Shown: positions 33,894-43,372 of the stretch, piece after piece
Layout: each line of letters opens with the position of its first letter
How positions within the stretch are numbered: position 1 is the first letter of the stretch
Assembly (NCBI RefSeq): GCF_006968745.1
Contig: NZ_CP030118.1
Span: 7,528,253 to 7,592,252 of the forward strand
Direction: 5' to 3'
DNA from: Brasilonema sennae CENA114
GTDB taxonomy: Bacteria; Cyanobacteriota; Cyanobacteriia; Cyanobacteriales; Nostocaceae
Length of the DNA stretch: 64,000 nucleotides
The notes under the pieces: model-generated
The model's database searches: none
Told to the model about the DNA's origin: nothing
What the model saw: the letters and a program-made list of their open reading frames with translations, nothing else
Translations under genes and position numbers: made by a program

Positions 33894-36800
33894 ATGAGAA
33901 ATTTTAGCAGTCAACTACTTATGTTTCACTATCGTTGGAGATTAAAGAAAATCAAGAGGTTTTATAGACAAATTAGTAAAATATTTGTATCTACAATTAA
34001 AAAACAAATTCTTCGGCTATTACGGGCAATACTAGTCAATAAGAAAAAACAACCCTCAAGTGTAAATGCTGGTTTTGTGTTACCAACTGTCGCAATGGTA
34101 GCATTGGTGGTTGTGTTGATGACAACTGCTATTTTATTTCGGTCTTTTGAAAGGGCAAAAAATGCTAGTAATGTCCGAGTGAATGAGGCTGTCCTGAATG
34201 CAGCTAACCCTGCTATTGAAAGAGCAAAAGCAAAAATAGAACAGTTATTTGGAGATTCGAGGTTAGAGTCCTCAATTCCTTCAGATTTTTCACTTGAACA
34301 ACTTATCAATAATAACCTTAACGAATTTACTTTTGGTGATGAGACACAGTTAAAACTTGTTCAAGGCGACGATACTCTACAAACTGTTTGGAAATATCCT
34401 GTAGATACGGACAATAACGGTAAGTTTGATAGTTACACTCTCTATGGTATTTACTTTCGGACTCCAACTAGTAATCAACCCGGAAATTTATTAAAAGCAA
34501 GAACACAACCGATGGACACAGGTACTGTTGGTAACGAATGTCAAAATTTAGCTACCACTAGCGCGAACTTAGTAAGTGCCAATGGTTGGTATAAACTCGG
34601 TGAAAAGCTAAAAAAAAGTATTTTTGTTTATAGTACGACTGTGCCTATCACAGATTTAACAATATTAAATACTAATAAATATGAAATATTTAGAGGTAAT
34701 AAAGGCTTTGTCGCTCTAGAATATCAGCAAGACCGAGAGCAAGAAAGAATACCCCTCACTAACAATGCGGTTGTCTATGAAGATGATTTAGAAATTGCTT
34801 CGCAAGAAGGTATCAGTCTAAATGGACGTGTCTTCACAAATGGTAATTTGCTAACAACAAGACTGGCTCAGCCTATCAAGTTATATCTAGTTAGTAGTCC
34901 GAAATCATGCTATTTCAAAGAGGTAAATAGCAAAATTATTGTCGCTGGAAATGTAATAGATAGTAGAGTAACAGACAATTCCAGTCATGGTGATGTGCAA
35001 GTAGATTTGTTTGACCAATCTTATGTACCTAACAGCACAATTGAAAGTCAGGTTATAAACAACACAAATAAAACTGTACCTACATCTGTTTACGGAAACA
35101 CGGCAGCTTATAATGATGAGGCTTATGCAAAACGAATTGACCGGTTAGTGCAAGCAACAAATAGTGCATATCCAAATAACGCAGAACTTCCTGATGAAGT
35201 GCAACAGGAAATAAAACGAGATTTAGTAGAGGACTACACTTTAGATGCTGTTAAAGTTCGTGATAAAAGATTAAATTTTTACTTTAAAAAAAGGACACGT
35301 CGTGTTCCATACGCCGAAATACCACAAGGTAGTAATCCACTAAAATATCGATTTTACGACTATGAAATAAATAGTCCTCTTCAAGGAAATAGAAACTCTT
35401 TAAGACCAGTGGATGAATGGGTGTTTCCCTTCAATCCGGCTGATGGAAAAACGGCTACGAATTATGCCGAGATAGGAATTAAAGATAACGGTAGTAAACT
35501 TTATTTACCTGCAACAGAACCAGTAGAACAAGCAAAAGCAGATAAAGAGCAAAAAATAGGCGATCGCATTTTAGTTGGCAATAATTTACCTCAATTCTGG
35601 TATGACACAACCAAAGGCAAATTTCTCAGTTCACCAGACGAAGGACAGACTATTACTGGTAAAGAATGGGATGTTGATAGCAAGGGAAAGAATAGCGCTG
35701 TAACTCGCAAGCGCTTCTCTCAAGCATACCAGTTAGAGGATTTGGGAGCTACAAATCGAGATGAATTTTGGGAAAAGTCAGCAGCACAAAAACCCCAAAG
35801 TTCTCTGGATGTCGTCGGGGGTTTGCGAGTTGTCACAGGTGCAGGAATTTACTTACCTAGTCGTTACACTTCTGGTGGCGGTAGTGCTCAATTTGCTAGT
35901 GCGATCGCAGATCCAAAACCAGATACCATAGCAGATCCACCAGATACTATGCCCGATGAGAAGACACCTTATCTACGAATGCGAGCTACAGCAGTTTATC
36001 ACTACCAAGATGATTCCTACAATCCAAAGATTCCAACCGACTATCAAAAACCTATTGCTTGTGTCAGCAGCTATTACAATCCTACAAATAGCACAACAGC
36101 CAGAAACCAGAAAGATTTACCAGACGTTAGCTTAAGAAATACAAATAGAGACTTAACTGGGCTACCGAATGTTAGTAATAATCCAGGTGACTCGAACAAC
36201 GGTGTTGTCTACTCAGCTTCATCTCTCTCAACCACAGGTTACGAGAATGTGCTGAATTACCAAGCAAAGCTAAAATACCGAAACGGACGCTGGGTGAATA
36301 AACCACTACAGGATGCTTTGAACAACATTTCAGCTAGTAAGCCTCTTACGCTTGCAGAACAATCAGCAGTTGATTCTGCTATATGCGCCTTGAAAATTCT
36401 TGATCGTACTATTGGTAATCCCACAGATGCTGTGATTCCTCATGGCGCTATTATGGAAACTGCTTTTATTGATGCAAGAGAGATTAAAACAGTTGAACCG
36501 CGTGAACCGTTAGAAATTCGCGCCACTATTTTGGATTTGGATTTTTTACGCAGAACATCGAAAAATGGTGGAGAATTTTTATTTCCAAACAGTGGAATTA
36601 TTTACACCACTCGTGATGATGCACTCCCCGACGATAGTGAACCCAACAATTTAGATGTTAGTGCTACTGACTTCAAATTAGATTCAACTCGCCGACCAAA
36701 TGCCATTATGCTGATTAATGGGAGTAACTTAAGCCGTAACGCTACCTACAAGGCAGAAGAAAAAGGACTCATTTTAGTCTCTAACCTGCCAGTTTACATC

Positions 36801-37514
36801 AAAGGGAATTTCAATGTTCACACCCAAGAAGAGTTCACAGACAACTCCTTAAAAGGAGAAAAAGACTGGAGTAATAAATTCTACGCGCGTCAATCACTTA
36901 ATTCTAACTTCGGCTGTCGCCCAAGTCAGTTTCCTGGTTGCAACACTGGTGAGACTTGGCGTTCAGCAGTAGTTGTTGCTGATGCAATTACAGTTTTATC
37001 TGATAATTTCCGCTTCGGTTTTCGCGAAGAGAGAAAGGAGGACTACAAGATGCAAACCGCCACAAACACAGAAACAAATCTCATATTCGCTCAAGGTAAC
37101 ACGCCGGGACGCCCAACAGAAAGCAATGGTGGTTTGGAAAACTTTGTACGTTACTTAGAAAACTGGAAAGGCGTAAGCCACACAGTAGCTGGTTCTTTTA
37201 TCCAATTTAAACACAGTAATTATGCCACTGCTCCTTGGCAAACAGTTATTAATGGAAGCAATCCTTCCAATCAAAATCTAAGTCGTACACCCTTTTTTAC
37301 TCCACCCAATCGTTTCTGGAGTTATGATACAGCCTTGCTGAATCAGCCACCTGACTTATTCTCTCTACACTTTACAACACCCGTAACAAACAAGCCGAAT
37401 GAGTTTTACAGAGAAGTCGGACGAGATGATGCTTGGATAAAAACTTTGTTGTGTGCTCAAGATCCTAATGGTAACTACACCATTAGCCAAGATCAACGCG
37501 GTACATGTTCTTAA
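33894..37514 (+). CDS. hpsA: Hormogonium polysaccharide biosynthesis protein HpsA
   Basis: A ~1,206-residue protein required for slime polysaccharide and gliding of hormogonia. A basic N-terminus is followed by a pilin-like hydrophobic segment, AGFVLPTVAMVALVVVLMT, then the conserved FRSFERAKNASNVRVNEAVL and AANPAIERAKAKIE. The position-5 Glu of pilins is replaced, so it may not assemble like a pilin. The long exported region contains few cysteines and ends in QDQRGTC. The ATG at 33894 is used; a GTG 10 codons upstream and an ATG 9 codons downstream are alternatives. It leads the hps cluster. Confidence 0.9.
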   Translation: MRNFSSQLLMFHYRWRLKKIKRFYRQISKIFVSTIKKQILRLLRAILVNKKKQPSSVNAGFVLPTVAMVALVVVLMTTAILFRSFERAKNASNVRVNEAVLNAANPAIERAKAKIEQLFGDSRLESSIPSDFSLEQLINNNLNEFTFGDETQLKLVQGDDTLQTVWKYPVDTDNNGKFDSYTLYGIYFRTPTSNQPGNLLKARTQPMDTGTVGNECQNLATTSANLVSANGWYKLGEKLKKSIFVYSTTVPITDLTILNTNKYEIFRGNKGFVALEYQQDREQERIPLTNNAVVYEDDLEIASQEGISLNGRVFTNGNLLTTRLAQPIKLYLVSSPKSCYFKEVNSKIIVAGNVIDSRVTDNSSHGDVQVDLFDQSYVPNSTIESQVINNTNKTVPTSVYGNTAAYNDEAYAKRIDRLVQATNSAYPNNAELPDEVQQEIKRDLVEDYTLDAVKVRDKRLNFYFKKRTRRVPYAEIPQGSNPLKYRFYDYEINSPLQGNRNSLRPVDEWVFPFNPADGKTATNYAEIGIKDNGSKLYLPATEPVEQAKADKEQKIGDRILVGNNLPQFWYDTTKGKFLSSPDEGQTITGKEWDVDSKGKNSAVTRKRFSQAYQLEDLGATNRDEFWEKSAAQKPQSSLDVVGGLRVVTGAGIYLPSRYTSGGGSAQFASAIADPKPDTIADPPDTMPDEKTPYLRMRATAVYHYQDDSYNPKIPTDYQKPIACVSSYYNPTNSTTARNQKDLPDVSLRNTNRDLTGLPNVSNNPGDSNNGVVYSASSLSTTGYENVLNYQAKLKYRNGRWVNKPLQDALNNISASKPLTLAEQSAVDSAICALKILDRTIGNPTDAVIPHGAIMETAFIDAREIKTVEPREPLEIRATILDLDFLRRTSKNGGEFLFPNSGIIYTTRDDALPDDSEPNNLDVSATDFKLDSTRRPNAIMLINGSNLSRNATYKAEEKGLILVSNLPVYIKGNFNVHTQEEFTDNSLKGEKDWSNKFYARQSLNSNFGCRPSQFPGCNTGETWRSAVVVADAITVLSDNFRFGFREERKEDYKMQTATNTETNLIFAQGNTPGRPTESNGGLENFVRYLENWKGVSHTVAGSFIQFKHSNYATAPWQTVINGSNPSNQNLSRTPFFTPPNRFWSYDTALLNQPPDLFSLHFTTPVTNKPNEFYREVGRDDAWIKTLLCAQDPNGNYTISQDQRGTCS

Positions 37515-37527
37515 ATCAGTGAACAGT

Positions 37528-37636
37528 GAGTCCAGTGCTGCAGGAGGGTTTCCCTCCGTAGGCATCTGGTGAGACAGCGCTGCAGGAGGGTCTCCCTCCG
37601 TAGGCGACTGCGAACCCGAAGGGCGAACCCGAAGGG
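37528..37636. repeat. R1 copy nested in a GTGAACAGT array, after hpsA
   Basis: GTGAACAGTGA lies just before it and GTGAACAGTAAACAG just after, so it sits inside a heptamer-like array. Two CTGCAGGAGGG hairpin modules and GCGAACCCGAAGGG twice. Confidence 0.7.
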
Positions 37637-37663
37637 TGAACAGTAAACAGTTATCAATAAGCT

Positions 37664-38013
37664 ATGAACAGTTTGGTATATGAGAAAGCGTATAAGTTTG
37701 CTATCAGGATTGTAAATGCTTATAAATATTTGACTCAAGACAAAAAAGAATTTATTTTATCAAAACAATTAATTAGAAGTGGAACATCAATTGGAGCCAA
37801 TATTGCGGAAGCGGAGCTATATCACCAGCAGAATTTTCTGCAAAAAATTCTATTGCTTACAAAGAATGTCTTGAAAGTAAGTATTGGTTGTCCCTTTTAA
37901 AAGACACAGGGTATATTGATGACAAAGCATTTAACAGTATCCATTAAAATGCTGAAGAGATAGCAAAAATCCTTTTCTCAATCCTCAAGAAAACTAGAAT
38001 CTCTGATAACTGA
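37664..38013 (+). pseudogene. Broken four-helix-bundle (S23/IVP-type) gene
   Basis: The first 45 residues (MNSLVYEKAYKFAIRIVNAY ... SGTSIGANIAEA) match the four-helix-bundle family often found in 23S rRNA intervening sequences and as free genes. After IAEA the frame shifts by one base: the continuation GAISPAEFSAKNSIAYKECL and ESKYWLSLLKDTGYIDDK is read in another frame. That frame then meets a TAA at 37945, beyond which NAEEIAKILFSILKKT continues to 38013. So one frameshift and one nonsense codon inactivate it. It separates hpsA from hpsB. Confidence 0.8.
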
Positions 38014-38040
38014 TAACTGATAACTGGTAACTGATAACTG
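38003..38040. repeat. GATAACT heptamer array before hpsB
   Basis: Five successive heptamers of GATAACT (one GGTAACT variant) end 8 nt before the hpsB ATG. The same motif recurs at 54636-54652 and 54763-54775. Confidence 0.7.
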
Positions 38041-38048
38041 TTAATGTT

Positions 38049-38756
38049 ATGATTCACCAAAAACAGCAACAAGCATCTTCATCTAGTCAGTCAGGTTTTA
38101 CCATCATTGAGTCATTAATAGCAGTCGTTGTTGTTGGCATTTTACTAGTGGCGATCGCACCTGTCATTATCTTCTCTGTCGCAACACGGTTACAAGCAAG
38201 ACGTATTGAGTTAGCAACTAACGCTGCTCAAACTTATATTGATGGGATTAGATCTAGCACAATTCCACCACCACCCATCGTAACAAAAAGCACAGCATAC
38301 ACTACCGATCCACCTTCGCCAGATGCACCTTCCGGAACCCTGACTTGTCCTACAACTGGAACTGGCTTATGCGAAATCTCTCCTGCAACTCCATCATCTC
38401 AGTTATATTGCGTAGATGGAGATACGGGAGGTTGTACAAGTGATAACTTCAAAGACATGATTGTTCAGGGATTTGGGTATAATCCAACTTCCGATAAACC
38501 CGAAGATGGCTATAGATTGGGGTTGCGAGTGTACAGAAGAGACGCTTTCAATAAGCCTAGCATCACATTGAAGGCATCGAAAGACCCAGGAATTAAACAA
38601 GCAGAAACTTTCACTAAAGGGACAGGTTTAATATCCATCCAAGCACCTTTAGTAGAAATGACAACAGAAATATCAAGTAAAGTAACAACATTTAGTGATT
38701 TCTGTCAGCGCCTGAAACCTCCTGCTAACAATCCTAATCCTAAGTCTCATTGCTAA
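38049..38756 (+). CDS. hpsB: Hormogonium polysaccharide secretion pseudopilin HpsB
   Basis: A 235-residue type IV pilin-like protein. The prepilin peptidase site is SQSG|FTIIE after residue 16, with the position-5 Glu intact and a membrane helix behind it (LIAVVVVGILLVAIAPVIIF). The globular part has pairs of Cys typical of the family (CPTTGTGLCE, CVDGDTGGC). It should be part of a type II-like secretion pseudopilus for slime polysaccharide. Its stop overlaps an upstream TTG of the next frame, but hpsC most likely starts at the ATG 33 nt later. Confidence 0.88.
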   Translation: MIHQKQQQASSSSQSGFTIIESLIAVVVVGILLVAIAPVIIFSVATRLQARRIELATNAAQTYIDGIRSSTIPPPPIVTKSTAYTTDPPSPDAPSGTLTCPTTGTGLCEISPATPSSQLYCVDGDTGGCTSDNFKDMIVQGFGYNPTSDKPEDGYRLGLRVYRRDAFNKPSITLKASKDPGIKQAETFTKGTGLISIQAPLVEMTTEISSKVTTFSDFCQRLKPPANNPNPKSHC

Positions 38757-38788
38757 ATCTCGGTAACTATTCCGAGTCAATCAATATT

Positions 38789-39727
38789 ATGAATTTCTTA
38801 TGGCTTTTCATTAAGCGGCTAAAACTTTTTCGTGTGACAAACAAATGTGATGGCTTTACCTTGATTGAGTTGCTAGTAGGCATCGTCATCGCTACCCTTG
38901 TGATCACACCTTTGCTAGGATTCATGATTAACATTATGACAACTGAACGACAAGAGCAAGCAAAGGCAGATACCGAGCAAGAAATCAAAGCAGCACTTGA
39001 TTATATTGCGCGAGACTTGCAGCAGTCAGTCTATATATATGATGCTGATGGCATTAATAAAATTAGGCAGCAACTACCAAAGAACAAGGATAATGATAAA
39101 AATAAATTTTTTCCCGTTCTTGTATTCTGGAAACGGCAAATCATCTCAAAAGAATCTTCTAAAATGGAAAAAGATATATTTTTCTACTCTTTAGTTGCCT
39201 ATTATTTGATTAAAGATAATGACTCTACATGGTCTAAAGCTGCTCGAATTGGTAGATTTCAAATAAGAGATGGCTATGATTCTACTGAAAAAAAGAATGA
39301 AAAACTTCAGCGAGATAAAGGCTTTCAGATGTTTAATATCCAAGCTTCAGGCAATCTGAAAAGTAAGATGAATCAATGGACAAAAAAGAAAGACGAAGCT
39401 TACACACAAGATATTGTAGCTTTAGTTGATTACATTGAGCAAACTACGATAAATGATACTACCAATCCAGCACCTCCAAGTTGCACTATAGGTCAACAGT
39501 TGCCACAATTTTCTGGGAGTGGAGATGCTGTTGCCACTAAAAATGTTAGAACACGTGGCTTTTACGTTTGCGTAGACTCAGAAAATACCGTAGCAGAAAT
39601 TTATTTACGTGGTAATGCCCTCGCTCGTCTTCAAAACAATAATATAGATTTTAATGAGAATAATAAAACATATTTTCCTCAGGCAAGTATACGAGTCCAA
39701 GGCAATGGATTCTTATCTGCTAAATAA
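38789..39727 (+). CDS. hpsC: Hormogonium polysaccharide secretion pseudopilin HpsC
   Basis: A 312-residue pseudopilin. The cleavage site is KCDG|FTLIE after residue 22, with Glu at +5 and the hydrophobic helix LLVGIVIATLVITPLLGFMI. The motif TTERQEQAKADTEQEIKAAL and IARDLQQSVYIYDADG follow, typical of HpsC. The ATG at 38789 is selected over an upstream TTG overlapping hpsB. The 3' end overlaps the next pseudopilin gene by 23 nt, so the three pseudopilin genes are translationally linked. Confidence 0.87.
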   Translation: MNFLWLFIKRLKLFRVTNKCDGFTLIELLVGIVIATLVITPLLGFMINIMTTERQEQAKADTEQEIKAALDYIARDLQQSVYIYDADGINKIRQQLPKNKDNDKNKFFPVLVFWKRQIISKESSKMEKDIFFYSLVAYYLIKDNDSTWSKAARIGRFQIRDGYDSTEKKNEKLQRDKGFQMFNIQASGNLKSKMNQWTKKKDEAYTQDIVALVDYIEQTTINDTTNPAPPSCTIGQQLPQFSGSGDAVATKNVRTRGFYVCVDSENTVAEIYLRGNALARLQNNNIDFNENNKTYFPQASIRVQGNGFLSAK

Positions 39728-40253
39728 GTTCAAAAATAAGCAGAATTGTTCTAGCAATGGCTTCACGCTACTAGAACTTTTAGTAAGTGTTGTCATAATT
39801 AGTATCTTAGCTGCCATATCAGTTCCAAGTTGGCTAGCTTTTGTCGATACTCAGCGCCTCAACACTGCCCAAAACGAAGTTTATCTTGCTATACGCCAAG
39901 CTCAAAGCCAAGCTATCAAAAACAAATTAACTTGGCAAGTTAGTTTTCGCGAACAAAACGATATTGTGCAATGGGCAGTTTATCCTCCAAAAAACCCAGC
40001 TAACACTATCTGGAATAACTTAGATTCCAATGTACGTCTAGACGCGGAAACAACTTCAGATAAGTCCAATGGTGTGAAACAAATTCAATTTGATGAGAGA
40101 GGTCATTTTATTCCGCCGTTCAGACGAATAACTTTATCTAGTAAGTCTGGTGGGAAAGCTAAGCGTTGCGTCTATATTTCTACAATCTTAGGTGCAATGA
40201 GAACGGCAAAAGAAAACGATAAACCCGACAAAGATGGTAAGTATTGCTATTAA
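39705..40253 (+). CDS. GspH/FimT-like pseudopilin (position of hpsD)
   Basis: A 182-residue pseudopilin. The cleavage site CSSNG|FTLLE comes after residue 19, followed by LVSVVIISILAAISVPSW and the GspH-type TQRLNTAQNEVYLAIRQAQSQ. The start ATG at 39705 has AAGG upstream and lies inside hpsC; an earlier in-frame start is buried deeper in hpsC. In Nostoc punctiforme the third pseudopilin of this cluster is called hpsD; gene order supports the equivalence but I could not test orthology. The stop codon touches a MITE-like element. Confidence 0.82.
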   Translation: MDSYLLNKFKNKQNCSSNGFTLLELLVSVVIISILAAISVPSWLAFVDTQRLNTAQNEVYLAIRQAQSQAIKNKLTWQVSFREQNDIVQWAVYPPKNPANTIWNNLDSNVRLDAETTSDKSNGVKQIQFDERGHFIPPFRRITLSSKSGGKAKRCVYISTILGAMRTAKENDKPDKDGKYCY

Positions 40254-40380
40254 TATAGCAGTTTTAAATCATTTGTGAAAAATCTGTTCCCTGCGATGCA
40301 CTGAGCGTGGTCGTTGTGTTCCCTGTTAAGCGTTCCCTCCCTTAACTAATAAGTTAACAACTCATTTAGAATTGCTATAT
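40253..40380. repeat. MITE-like element, TATAGCAG family, copy 2
   Basis: The ends ATATAGCA and TGCTATAT are perfectly inverted (8 bp). It contains CTGTTAAGCGTTCCCTCC, shared with the other copies. Its left end overlaps the last base of the upstream stop codon. Confidence 0.65.
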
Positions 40381-40409
40381 ATTTTTAATTGATTTCAAGA
40401 AGACATCTC

Positions 40410-41051
40410 GTGCTAAATCTACCAAAAACCACAAAACAGCATCTCATCATTTTCACTCGCTATCCAGAACCAGGCAAGACAAAAACTCGACTGATACCTG
40501 CTTTGGGAACTGAAGGTGCAGCAAATCTTCAGCGTCAAATGACAGAACACACACTATCTCAGGTTAAACAGTTGCAAAAGACTTCCGCCATATCTTTTGA
40601 AGTGCGGTTCGTAGGTGGTGATTTGCAACTTATGCAAGAGTGGCTAGGATATGACTTAATTTACCAACCTCAAGGTGAGGGAGATTTGGGTTTGCGGATG
40701 GCACAATCTTTCTTGAATGCCTTTCAATCAGGTGCAGAAAAAGTCATAACTATCGGTACCGACTGCCCTGGTGTCAATAACCAGATTTTAGCAGAAGCTT
40801 TTGCACGACTCCAACAATCCGAGCTTGTCCTTGGTCCAGCAGTTGATGGTGGGTATTATTTAATTGGTTTGCAGCATCCTGTGCCAGAATTATTTATCAA
40901 TATAGACTGGGGAACCTCTCAAGTCTTCCATCAGACTATAAGTATTGCTCAGACGTTGAATTTATCAGTCGCTGACTTACCTCACTTGGCTGATATTGAT
41001 CGCCCAGAGGATTTGCCAATTTGGGAAGAGATTCTCAAACTTAAGCACTAA
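40410..41051 (+). CDS. DUF2064 / TIGR04282-type glycosyltransferase
   Basis: A 213-residue GT-A-like nucleotidyl/glycosyl transferase of the DUF2064 family (TIGR04282, arsenosugar-type). The N-terminus IIFTRYPEPGKTKTRLIPAL carries the nucleotide-binding Arg/Lys. GTDCPG (~112) is the DxD-like metal site, and LGPAVDGGYYLIGL is diagnostic, with LPHLADIDRPEDL near the end. No ATG is available near this start; GTG at 40410 fits homologue length, and a TTG seven codons upstream is possible. It lies among hps genes but the family is not known to be part of the hps pathway. Confidence 0.85.
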   Translation: MLNLPKTTKQHLIIFTRYPEPGKTKTRLIPALGTEGAANLQRQMTEHTLSQVKQLQKTSAISFEVRFVGGDLQLMQEWLGYDLIYQPQGEGDLGLRMAQSFLNAFQSGAEKVITIGTDCPGVNNQILAEAFARLQQSELVLGPAVDGGYYLIGLQHPVPELFINIDWGTSQVFHQTISIAQTLNLSVADLPHLADIDRPEDLPIWEEILKLKH

Positions 41052-41376
41052 ACTGATTTGTTGTGACGAGAGTCTGTAGTGATTTTTTGCCCTACACTCC
41101 ACCCATCACACCATAAAAATGTATCCTAAGCCTGCTAATGGAATATTTACTACAGGTATCAACAGTATCACAGCTTGGCGGTGTTTTTTTACACAAAAAT
41201 TTTCTGAAGACAACCTATAATCGAGATGCTACCGTGGTGTGACTGACATCAAAGAGTAGAAAATATATCACCCAAAAAAGAATCTCGGAATCATAAACAA
41301 TAGGTAGCCTGATAGGAACAATATTCCAGTACCTTTATATAGAATCTTCACTTGTTAGAACTACGGACAAAAAACT
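41052..41376. other. Intergenic gap before the HpsJ-like gene
   Basis: A 325-nt stretch without a gene. The last ~60 nt (CTTTATATAGAATC region) are AT-rich and probably hold the promoter of the 41377 gene. Nothing else recognised. Confidence 0.35.
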
Positions 41377-42210
41377 ATGAATAACCGTTTCGGTGCTGTG
41401 ATCGCAGCCCGCACACTCAAAGTGATTGGGATAATTTTAATATTGTCCTTTTTGATTGATTTTTTGATTATAAGCCTTGACTTCAGCCCAACCGATAAGC
41501 TGTTGCAACTCAGATGGGCAGGAAGTTTGGTTGATCGAGGAGTCGTGCCATTGGTAGGATTGGGTATGCTGTTTACTGGCTATTGGATTGACAGTTTTGA
41601 TGATGGTACTCAACCCCAGTCTATAGACTTGAGAATGCCAGCTCTTGTAATATCAAGTATCTTGGGATTACTCTTTTTGATTATTGCTCCTGTCCATGCT
41701 GGGAATATCATTTATCAAAGAACTCAAGCAGTAGAGCAAATCACCAAGGATGCACAAATAGCAGAAAAGCAATTGGAAACTCAGCTTAACCAAGTCAAAG
41801 CTCAATTGGGTAACGATCAAGTCAAAGCATCTGTAGAGAAGCAGAAAGCCCAAGTCAAAGCACAATATACTGAACTTCTTCAAGATAATCAGCGTTATCA
41901 GCAAGCACTGAATAACCCCAATATTCCCCCAGCTACAAAAGATTTGCTCAAGAAGTTCAAAGCCAATCCTCAAGAACTTGACAAATTCATAGCCCAACAA
42001 AGTGATCCACAGCAACTTGCAACTCAAAGATTAGGGCAAATTCGCGCTCGTCGGGATGAACTGATAAAACAAGCTGAAGACAATTGGAAGCCCGGTTTGA
42101 GAATTGTTATAGGCAGTTTGCTGTTGTCTATTGCTTACATTATTATCGGCTGGTCAGGATTAAAAGGTATGAATGCTCTAGGTGGTAAACGCAAAATGCC
42201 TGCACGCTAG
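41377..42210 (+). CDS. HpsJ-like membrane protein
   Basis: A 277-residue protein with four membrane segments: VIGIILILSFLIDFLIISL, LVGLGMLFTGYWI, ALVISSILGLLFLIIAPV and, at the C-terminus, IVIGSLLLSIAYIIIGWSGL. Between the third and fourth is a ~110-residue periplasmic or cytoplasmic helical region (ITKDAQIAEKQLETQLNQVKAQLGND...). Topology and position next to the HpsE gene match proteins annotated as the HpsJ family. A role in slime polysaccharide assembly is inferred. Confidence 0.7.
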   Translation: MNNRFGAVIAARTLKVIGIILILSFLIDFLIISLDFSPTDKLLQLRWAGSLVDRGVVPLVGLGMLFTGYWIDSFDDGTQPQSIDLRMPALVISSILGLLFLIIAPVHAGNIIYQRTQAVEQITKDAQIAEKQLETQLNQVKAQLGNDQVKASVEKQKAQVKAQYTELLQDNQRYQQALNNPNIPPATKDLLKKFKANPQELDKFIAQQSDPQQLATQRLGQIRARRDELIKQAEDNWKPGLRIVIGSLLLSIAYIIIGWSGLKGMNALGGKRKMPAR

Positions 42211-42369
42211 TCCATTATTTTGAAGGCAGTACGACTTACTTACATTCTCATAAGCTCATACTGCCACTTTTATTAATTCCTGATGAAGATGATCTTAGTT
42301 GACTTGCATATATTTACCAGAACAAAGTAAAATTCCGCACAAGACAAGTCATATCAATTAAGATTGCGA

Positions 42370-43251
42370 ATGTTTTCAATTTACATATTGACTTATAACG
42401 AAGAAATAGACATCGCCGCTTGTATTGAATCGGCGATGCTATCAGATGACATTATTGTTGTAGACTCATGCAGTAGCGATCGCACCGTCGAAATAGCCAA
42501 CCGCTATCCAGTTCGTGTAGTTCAGCACGCTTTTGAAAGCCACGGTCGTCAACGTACTTGGATGCTAGAAAATATATCTCCCAAGCATGAATGGGTTTAT
42601 ATTCTAGAAGCTGACGAACGCATGACGCCAGAACTGTTCGCGGAATGCCAAAAAGCGAGTCGTAATCCAGATTACATCGGCTACTATGCCGCTGAACGCG
42701 TCATGTTCATGAATTCTTGGATTCGCCGCAGTACCCAATATCCTCGTTACCAACTGCGCCTTTTCCGCCACGGTAAAGTCTGGTTTACAGATTATGGTCA
42801 TACAGAACGAGAAGTTTGTGACGGTCCAACAGGCTTTTTGAAAGAAACATACCCTCATTATACTTCTGGCAAGGGGTTCAGCCGCTGGATTGATAAACAC
42901 AACCGTTACTCCACAGATGAAGCCAGAGAAACTGTTTATCAGTTAGAGAACGGAACAGTTAGCTGGCAAGATCTATTTTTTGGCAAGTCAGAAGTCGAAC
43001 GACGCCACGCCTTAAAAAATTTGTCCTTGCGCTTACCAGCTAGACCAATCATACGTTTTTTGTATATGTATTTTATCTTAGGTGGCTGCTTAGACGGACG
43101 CGCTGGGTTTACTTGGTGTACATTGCAAGCTTTCTACGAATACCTAATTCTGCTAAAAGTTTGGGAAATGAAGCATATACCAACACCCAAGTTGGATGCA
43201 CAAGTGTCTAAGAATCAAGCTACGCAGTTAGTATCAACTTCCGTTGATTAG
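42370..43251 (+). CDS. hpsE: Hormogonium polysaccharide glycosyltransferase HpsE
   Basis: A 293-residue family-2 glycosyltransferase. The N-terminal motif YILTYNEEIDIAACIESA and DDIIVVDSCSSDRTVEIA form the nucleotide-sugar pocket. The DxD-type site is ILEADERMTPEL (~80). The C-terminal half contains SRWIDKHNRYSTDEA and a hydrophobic LYMYFILGGCLDG, typical of this class. The ATG at 42370 follows a TTG two codons upstream. It is the end of the visible hps cluster; hpsF and hpsG are not present downstream here. Confidence 0.85.
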   Translation: MFSIYILTYNEEIDIAACIESAMLSDDIIVVDSCSSDRTVEIANRYPVRVVQHAFESHGRQRTWMLENISPKHEWVYILEADERMTPELFAECQKASRNPDYIGYYAAERVMFMNSWIRRSTQYPRYQLRLFRHGKVWFTDYGHTEREVCDGPTGFLKETYPHYTSGKGFSRWIDKHNRYSTDEARETVYQLENGTVSWQDLFFGKSEVERRHALKNLSLRLPARPIIRFLYMYFILGGCLDGRAGFTWCTLQAFYEYLILLKVWEMKHIPTPKLDAQVSKNQATQLVSTSVD

Positions 43252-43372
43252 GCATTTGTGAAAAGTGAAAAACTGGGTAAAACTCAGTACTAAGAACTCT
43301 AAGGCGGAATTGTCCAGTGCTTCATTCTGCCTTAAAGTTCTGTGTTGTGTGTCTTTCTCAAGTATTGCCAAA

